Positions 32,382 through 36,213 of a stretch of 36,213 bases of DNA are shown piece by piece. The stretch comes from an uncultured beta proteobacterium (GTDB lineage: Bacteria; Pseudomonadota; Gammaproteobacteria; Burkholderiales; SG8-41): the NCBI GenBank assembly GCA_903905655.1, contig CAIVHG010000013.1, forward strand, positions 1-36,213, read 5' to 3'. The notes under the pieces are model-generated. The model was not told the DNA's origin, ran no database searches, and was given only the letters and a program-made list of their open reading frames with translations. The first letter of the stretch is position 1. Each line of letters opens with the position of its first letter. Position numbers and translations under genes: made by a program.

Positions 32382-32433
32382 GCAGGCTTCGCACCAGCAG
32401 CCTGCGCCCGGAAAATCAAAAAAGCGGATTATA
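32382..32433 (-). promoter_or_regulatory. candidate promoter and leader hairpin of the PrpD operon
   Basis: Read on the minus strand, 32433-32428 is a perfect TATAAT, though no good -35 box lies 16-18 bases further up. A start there would give a leader of about 200 bases containing the perfect seven-base inverted repeat GCAGGCT (32382-32388) / AGCCTGC (32399-32405). It is the best candidate in the 375-base divergent gap 32222-32596, the remainder of which shows no gene. Confidence 0.35.
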
Positions 32434-32534
32434 CCGTGCCTCAGGCGCGACGCGCGGATGCTGGCGCAGCGTCGGGTTTGCCATGACGGCCGCATGCACC
32501 CCGGGTGCGCGCCCCTCCATACAGGCTGCGCGCA

Positions 32535-32563
32535 TTGTGGCGCATGCGGCGCTGCGCTAAAAT
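32535..32563 (+). promoter_or_regulatory. sigma70-type promoter of the subunit 3-like gene
   Basis: TTGTGG (32535-32540) and TAAAAT (32558-32563) are 17 bases apart, followed by a short leader and an AAGGAG ribosome site (32585-32590) six bases before the ATG. This is the most convincing promoter seen in the window. Confidence 0.55.
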
Positions 32564-32596
32564 CACTGCGATAGCGTATTGCTCAAGGAGAAGGCA

Positions 32597-33250
32597 ATGG
32601 CAGAACCCAGCACAGCGCATGCCCATGCGTATAGCTTTCTGATTCAGCCGGAGGTCCGTTTTCTGGACGCGGCCGTTGCGCGGCTAATTCCCGCGGATGA
32701 ACTCGGCCCCGGCGCGAAGGAAGCCGACGTCACCTATTTCATCGACCAGCAGCTGGCGAGCGTGTGGGGCATGCACGGCCGCAACTACCGCATGGGGCCT
32801 TGGCAGGAAGGCACGCCGCAGCAGGGATTTCAATCTCCGCTCACGCCGCAGGAGATTTACCGCGCGGCGATCCGTGAGACCAATATCTATTGCACCAAGC
32901 AGTACGGCAAACGCTTCGACCTGCTCACGCCAGAGCAGCAGGACGAAGTGCTGCACGCGCTGGAAGACAACAAGATCGAGCTCGAATCGCTGTCCTCGAA
33001 ACTGTTTTTCGGACTGCTGCTGCGGAACACCGAGGAAGGATTCTTTGCGGATCCGATGTACGGTGGCAACCGCGACAAGGTGGGCTGGAAGCTGATCGGT
33101 TTTCCGGGCGTCGCCTCTTCGAGCTATGCCGAGCGCATGGCGGAACACAACGTGCCGTACCGCGTGGAGCCGGTGAGCATCCTTGACATCGAGCAGGGCC
33201 GCGCGCAAGTCGACGCGCAGGGCTATCCGAAGCACGTCAAGCTGAAGTAA
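32597..33250 (+). CDS. gluconate 2-dehydrogenase subunit 3 family protein, orphan
   Basis: A 217-residue protein matching the small (gamma) subunit of membrane FAD-dependent GMC-type dehydrogenases. Seen are FLDAAVARLIPADELGPGAKEADVTYFIDQQLA near the start, LTPQEIYRAAI, LTPEQQDEVLHALE, and the strongly conserved EGFFADPMYGGNRDKVGWKLIGFPG at about 150-175. In known three-subunit enzymes this partner, usually carrying a Tat signal, helps export the flavoprotein. Here the N-terminus (MAEPSTAHAHAYSFLIQPE) has no Tat or Sec signal, and neither the flavoprotein nor the cytochrome subunit gene is adjacent. It may work with a partner encoded elsewhere or have a different role. Confidence 0.85.
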   Translation: MAEPSTAHAHAYSFLIQPEVRFLDAAVARLIPADELGPGAKEADVTYFIDQQLASVWGMHGRNYRMGPWQEGTPQQGFQSPLTPQEIYRAAIRETNIYCTKQYGKRFDLLTPEQQDEVLHALEDNKIELESLSSKLFFGLLLRNTEEGFFADPMYGGNRDKVGWKLIGFPGVASSSYAERMAEHNVPYRVEPVSILDIEQGRAQVDAQGYPKHVKLK

Positions 33251-33321
33251 GGCTGAGCGCGGGAGACCGGTAGCGGCATCGCGGAACCTGAAATCCCGAA
33301 ATGGAGATCGAAAATCGCCTG

Positions 33322-33358
33322 GATTCCGGGTTCTGCCCTGACGGCCAGTCCCGGAATC
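33322..33358. repeat. inverted repeat with 9-bp arms in the gap before the DUF349 gene
   Basis: GATTCCGGG (33322-33330) and CCCGGAATC (33350-33358) are perfect inverted copies separated by 19 bases. The context CCTGGATTCCGGG resembles short dispersed palindromic elements of proteobacteria, but a second copy was not noticed in this window. It could also act as a weak terminator for the upstream gene. Confidence 0.5.
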
Positions 33359-33453
33359 ACGACCTTTAATCACCATTCATCCGCCCGCTGCGGGGTGCCT
33401 AACCCGGGAACGTGGCACAATACCCCCTAGTCCCGCACCTTAGCATCCCCACC

Positions 33454-36045
33454 ATGTTCGAAAATCCGTTCAGGAAAGACCCCGTCGCATCCGCGCCGAA
33501 GGAAACGCCGCAGCCGCACGCTGCGCAGGCTGCGCCAGAACTTTCGCCCGAGGAAGTGAAGGCTTGGCAGGAACGGATAGCGGCGGCCCAATCCGATGAT
33601 GCGCTGCTGCTGCAACTCGCGCACGAAGCGCCGAATGTGGACCTCAAGCTCGCCGCGCTGCACGCCCTGACGCAGGAAGAATCGCTACGGCAGGCGATGC
33701 GCGAATTTCGCGACCACGACAAGCGCCTGCTGCGCGCCGCAAAAACGCACTGGCAGGCGGTGCGCAACAAACGCGAAACCATAAGCGAAGCCGAAAGCTT
33801 GATCGCAACTGCGCGCACGCTGCTGGCGCAGGAAGTGGTTCCCGCCAATCGCGTCGCCGAGCTCGATCGCTCATGGGGCGCGCTCGATGCCGCACTGCTC
33901 GACCCAGCGCTGCACGCGCAATTCCCGCCGCTGCGCGCCGAGTTGGGCACGCGCGTGCGCATGCGCGGCGAAGGCGAACAGGCAATCACGCGCTGGGTCG
34001 CCGCGGTGGACACTGCAGTTGCCGAACTGCGCGCAAGCCTCGCCGACCTGGCGCAGGGCGTCGCATCGCCGATGAAAGCCGAAAGCCTGGCCGCCGGCCT
34101 GCTGGAATTGCTCGGCAGCGTCGCGGACGAAGGCGATGTGCGCTGCATCGAGAAAGGCGAAAGCGCCAAGCGCGCGCTGGCGCTCGCTTCGAGCGTCGCG
34201 CAGCGCGCCGAATTTCTCACCTCGCTGCCCGCGCCCGGCGTGGGCGACGCCGCTGCAGAGAAAGCAAAGACCGCCCAGTGGCGTGAATTCCCCGAAGTTG
34301 CCGACGGAGAATTGCAATCCGTACTGGCGAACCGCTACGCGGAGTGGCGCAATGACTGGCAGCGCGAACACAACGAGCGCCGCGCGCACGAACACGAACA
34401 CACAGCCGAGCAAAGCAAGCAGCGCCTGAGCGCGCTCACGCGCGAGGTCGAGGCGGCGGAAGCGGCGCACGCCGCAGGACAGGTCGCTGAGCTCACGCGA
34501 CTGATGACGGTGATCGATCGTGCGCTCAAGCGCGGCGCAGTGGATGGCGCGCTCAATCAGCGCATCGCGATCCTGCGCGCGGAGCAGCTGCGTTTGCGCG
34601 ACTGGCAGCGCTGGGGCGGCGGGCAGGCGCGCGAAGAACTGGTGGCCGAGGCACAGGCCCTGGCCACGACGGGCGCCGGCAAGATCGCGGTGAAAGCACA
34701 CGCCGAAGCGATCGACAAATTGCGCGAGCGCTGGAAGGAGCTGGACAAGCTCGGCGGGGCGACCAGCAAGCCGCTGTGGCTGTCCTTTGACAGCGCGCTG
34801 AAGAGCGCTTATGCGCCGGTGGCTGCGCATCTTGAAAAACTCAAGGCCGCGCGCACCGAGAACCTGCAGGCACGCAATCAGATCATCGATGGGCTGAAGG
34901 AAGCCGCGCAGAAATTCTTTCCCGCCGCCGCAGAAGGAACCGCTGCTGTAGCAGAGGGAACCGCTGCTGCAGTTAAGCCCGACCTGAGAATCGTCGCGCG
35001 CACGCTCGAGGAAGCGAAAGTCGCGTGGCGCAAGCTGGGCCCGATCGAGCACACCGTGCCGCGCAAAGCGCAGCAGGGCGATGGCTCGGTCAGCGCACGT
35101 TACGCCAAGGCAACACAGGCCCTGGAAGCACCGCTCGCACAGGCCTATCAGGAAGCGACGCGCGAACGCGAACAGCTCATCGCCGCCGCCCGCACCCTGG
35201 CCGGCGCAGAACAGCGCGACGTGGTGCGCAAGGTGCAGGAACTGCAGGCGCAGTGGCAGGCCCACGCCAAGGCGCTGCCACTGCCGCGACGCGAGGAAAA
35301 TAATCTGTGGACGGCGTTCAAGGCGGCGACCGATGCGATCTTCGCCGAACGCGACGCGGCGCGTGCGGCCAAGGAAGCCGAATTCGGCGACCGCATCAAG
35401 GCGCGCACCGACATCATGGCGCGCGTAGTCGCTCTAGCCTCCAGCAGCGATTCCTCGGAGATCAAGCGCGTGATGTCCGAATCAGAGACTGCATGGCGCG
35501 CCGCGCCGAACTTTGCCGGCCCGCAGGCGGTCAAGCTCGAGACGCGCTACCGCGCGGCACGCGACGCCGCCCGCAAACGGCTGGCCGAGCTTGCCACCCA
35601 TGCGCTGCAGGCATGCTACGATGCGCTGCTCTCGGCGATGGCGCTGTGCGGCGAGCGCGAAACCGCCACGGATTCCGGCACGGAGCCGACAGCCGATCTG
35701 CAAGCGCGCTTCGACGCGATCGCGGATTTTCCGCCGGCCTGGAAGGCCAAGCTCGAAACGCGGCTCAAAGGCGCTGCCCCGTCCGGGGAGAAGCTGCCGG
35801 AGATTCTGCTCAACCTGGAAGCCGCGTGCGGCATCGAAAGCCCTGAGGAATTCCACGCTGCCCGCCAGGCGCTGAAGCTGCGCGCACTCAAGGCCGCAAT
35901 GGAAGCCCGCCAGGCCACCGTGGTCACGCCGGCCGATATCGAGCGCTGGCTGCTCGATGCAGCTGCGACGCCGCGTCCCGACGACGCGTCGCGCGAACGC
36001 CTCACGAAGATCATCGCCGCGGTGCGGGTGCGCCGGACCGCGTAG
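33454..36045 (+). CDS. DUF349 domain-containing protein, long coiled-coil
   Basis: An 863-residue, Ala/Glu/Arg-rich, mostly helical cytosolic protein. Several DUF349-type repeats are visible, recognisable by Trp-Lys/Arg-x-Leu or Leu-Trp patterns: around RERWKELDKLGG (about 430-480), AKVAWRKLGPIEH (about 525-590), LQAQWQAHAKALPLPRREENNLWTAFKAATDAIF (about 595-640, given in two overlapping blocks), and ETAWRAAPNF (about 675-715). The function of the family is unsettled. The ATG at 33454 (MFENPFRKDP) is the usual start; a GTG 14 codons upstream is less likely. A 21-base imperfect duplication lies inside the gene. It is the last chromosomal gene before the IS-like end. Confidence 0.85.
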   Translation: MFENPFRKDPVASAPKETPQPHAAQAAPELSPEEVKAWQERIAAAQSDDALLLQLAHEAPNVDLKLAALHALTQEESLRQAMREFRDHDKRLLRAAKTHWQAVRNKRETISEAESLIATARTLLAQEVVPANRVAELDRSWGALDAALLDPALHAQFPPLRAELGTRVRMRGEGEQAITRWVAAVDTAVAELRASLADLAQGVASPMKAESLAAGLLELLGSVADEGDVRCIEKGESAKRALALASSVAQRAEFLTSLPAPGVGDAAAEKAKTAQWREFPEVADGELQSVLANRYAEWRNDWQREHNERRAHEHEHTAEQSKQRLSALTREVEAAEAAHAAGQVAELTRLMTVIDRALKRGAVDGALNQRIAILRAEQLRLRDWQRWGGGQAREELVAEAQALATTGAGKIAVKAHAEAIDKLRERWKELDKLGGATSKPLWLSFDSALKSAYAPVAAHLEKLKAARTENLQARNQIIDGLKEAAQKFFPAAAEGTAAVAEGTAAAVKPDLRIVARTLEEAKVAWRKLGPIEHTVPRKAQQGDGSVSARYAKATQALEAPLAQAYQEATREREQLIAAARTLAGAEQRDVVRKVQELQAQWQAHAKALPLPRREENNLWTAFKAATDAIFAERDAARAAKEAEFGDRIKARTDIMARVVALASSSDSSEIKRVMSESETAWRAAPNFAGPQAVKLETRYRAARDAARKRLAELATHALQACYDALLSAMALCGERETATDSGTEPTADLQARFDAIADFPPAWKAKLETRLKGAAPSGEKLPEILLNLEAACGIESPEEFHAARQALKLRALKAAMEARQATVVTPADIERWLLDAAATPRPDDASRERLTKIIAAVRVRRTA
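34930..34971 (+). repeat. tandem 21-bp duplication inside the DUF349 gene
   Basis: Bases 34930-34950 and 34951-34971 are 21-base units differing at two positions, coding for AEGTAAV / AEGTAAA in a linker between two DUF349-type repeats. The frame is kept. It is a recent, probably neutral linker expansion. Confidence 0.9.
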
Positions 36046-36213
36046 CCCGCCACAGGTTAATACCTCAGTACGCTAGTGTAGTGCTTCGTAATTAATGGAA
36101 CTAACCGTAATTCGTCGAATCCAAAGATTATCAGATGCGCTTGGAAGGCGGCGATGCGAGTGGCAAGTACGATTGAACTGGACTACGCGGAGCGGGAGAA
36201 ACTGGTGAAGCTG
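36046..36213 (+). mobile_element. left end of an IS630-type insertion sequence (incomplete)
   Basis: After the DUF349 stop codon, composition shifts to clearly lower GC (for example 36080-36135) and a transposase-like frame begins at 36154. The outer boundary cannot be fixed because the right end is outside the window. A CTAG at 36073-36076 is one possible target site, since IS630 relatives insert at TA or CTAG. Confidence 0.5.
36154..36213 (+). CDS. IS630 family transposase, N-terminal fragment
   Basis: Twenty codons are present before the window ends, reading MRVASTIELDYAEREKLVKL. This matches the characteristic beginning of IS630-type transposases, whose N-terminus leads into a helix-turn-helix. 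GGAAGG lies a few bases upstream of the ATG. The catalytic DDE part is not visible, so the assignment rests on this short stretch and on the change in base composition. Confidence 0.6.
   Translation, partial: MRVASTIELDYAEREKLVKL

Noticed and set aside
36115-36125. GTCGAATCC resembling a tRNA T-loop.
   Set aside because: No acceptor, D or anticodon stem could be built around it.

Overview
The window is GC-rich, densely coded bacterial chromosome. I read it as a betaproteobacterium close to Burkholderiales. The reasons are the cbb3 oxidase assembly genes, a Bug-type (tripartite tricarboxylate transporter) binding protein, the conserved blocks rph-rdgB-hemW and yicC-gmk-rpoZ-spoT, and a long DUF349 protein. 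This is inference from gene content; no rRNA, tRNA or CRISPR array was seen.

Layout. 1-3404: end of ccoP, then ccoG, ccoH, a small Cys-tailed membrane protein and a SafE/TauE-like membrane protein, together a cbb3 oxidase assembly cluster. 3516-6932: a PH-domain membrane protein, a convergent Bug binding protein with an ACMSD-like amidohydrolase, and a glutathione transferase. 6986-9525: two adjacent radical SAM/SPASM enzymes. 9599-12420: thiS, thiG, a degenerate ETHE1-like protein fused to a YgaP-type membrane domain, and trmB. 12436-15039 (minus strand): hemW, rdgB, rph. 15125-19055: yicC, gmk, rpoZ, spoT. 19064-23788: a small lipoprotein, cystathionine beta-lyase, quinone reductase, dienelactone hydrolase and two small Cys-rich proteins. 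24028-27320: an acyl-CoA dehydrogenase followed by an NDP-forming acyl-CoA synthetase. 27446-32221 (minus strand): an MmgE/PrpD protein, a ThDP enzyme and a succinate-semialdehyde dehydrogenase-like enzyme in one direction. 32597-36045: an orphan gluconate 2-dehydrogenase subunit 3-like gene and a DUF349 protein. 36154-end: the start of an IS630-type transposase.

Most genes are housekeeping or ordinary catabolic functions. The most unusual item is the protein at 10700-11677. It keeps the persulfide dioxygenase (ETHE1) frame but has lost all three iron ligands, carries a C-terminal membrane domain, and sits directly after the sulfur-carrier genes thiS-thiG. Second is the PrpD / ThDP-enzyme / aldehyde dehydrogenase operon. 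Its last two members resemble a 2-oxoacid decarboxylase plus semialdehyde dehydrogenase pair, and a strong terminator-like hairpin lies between them. Third is the tandem radical SAM pair, which has no recognisable substrate gene beside it.
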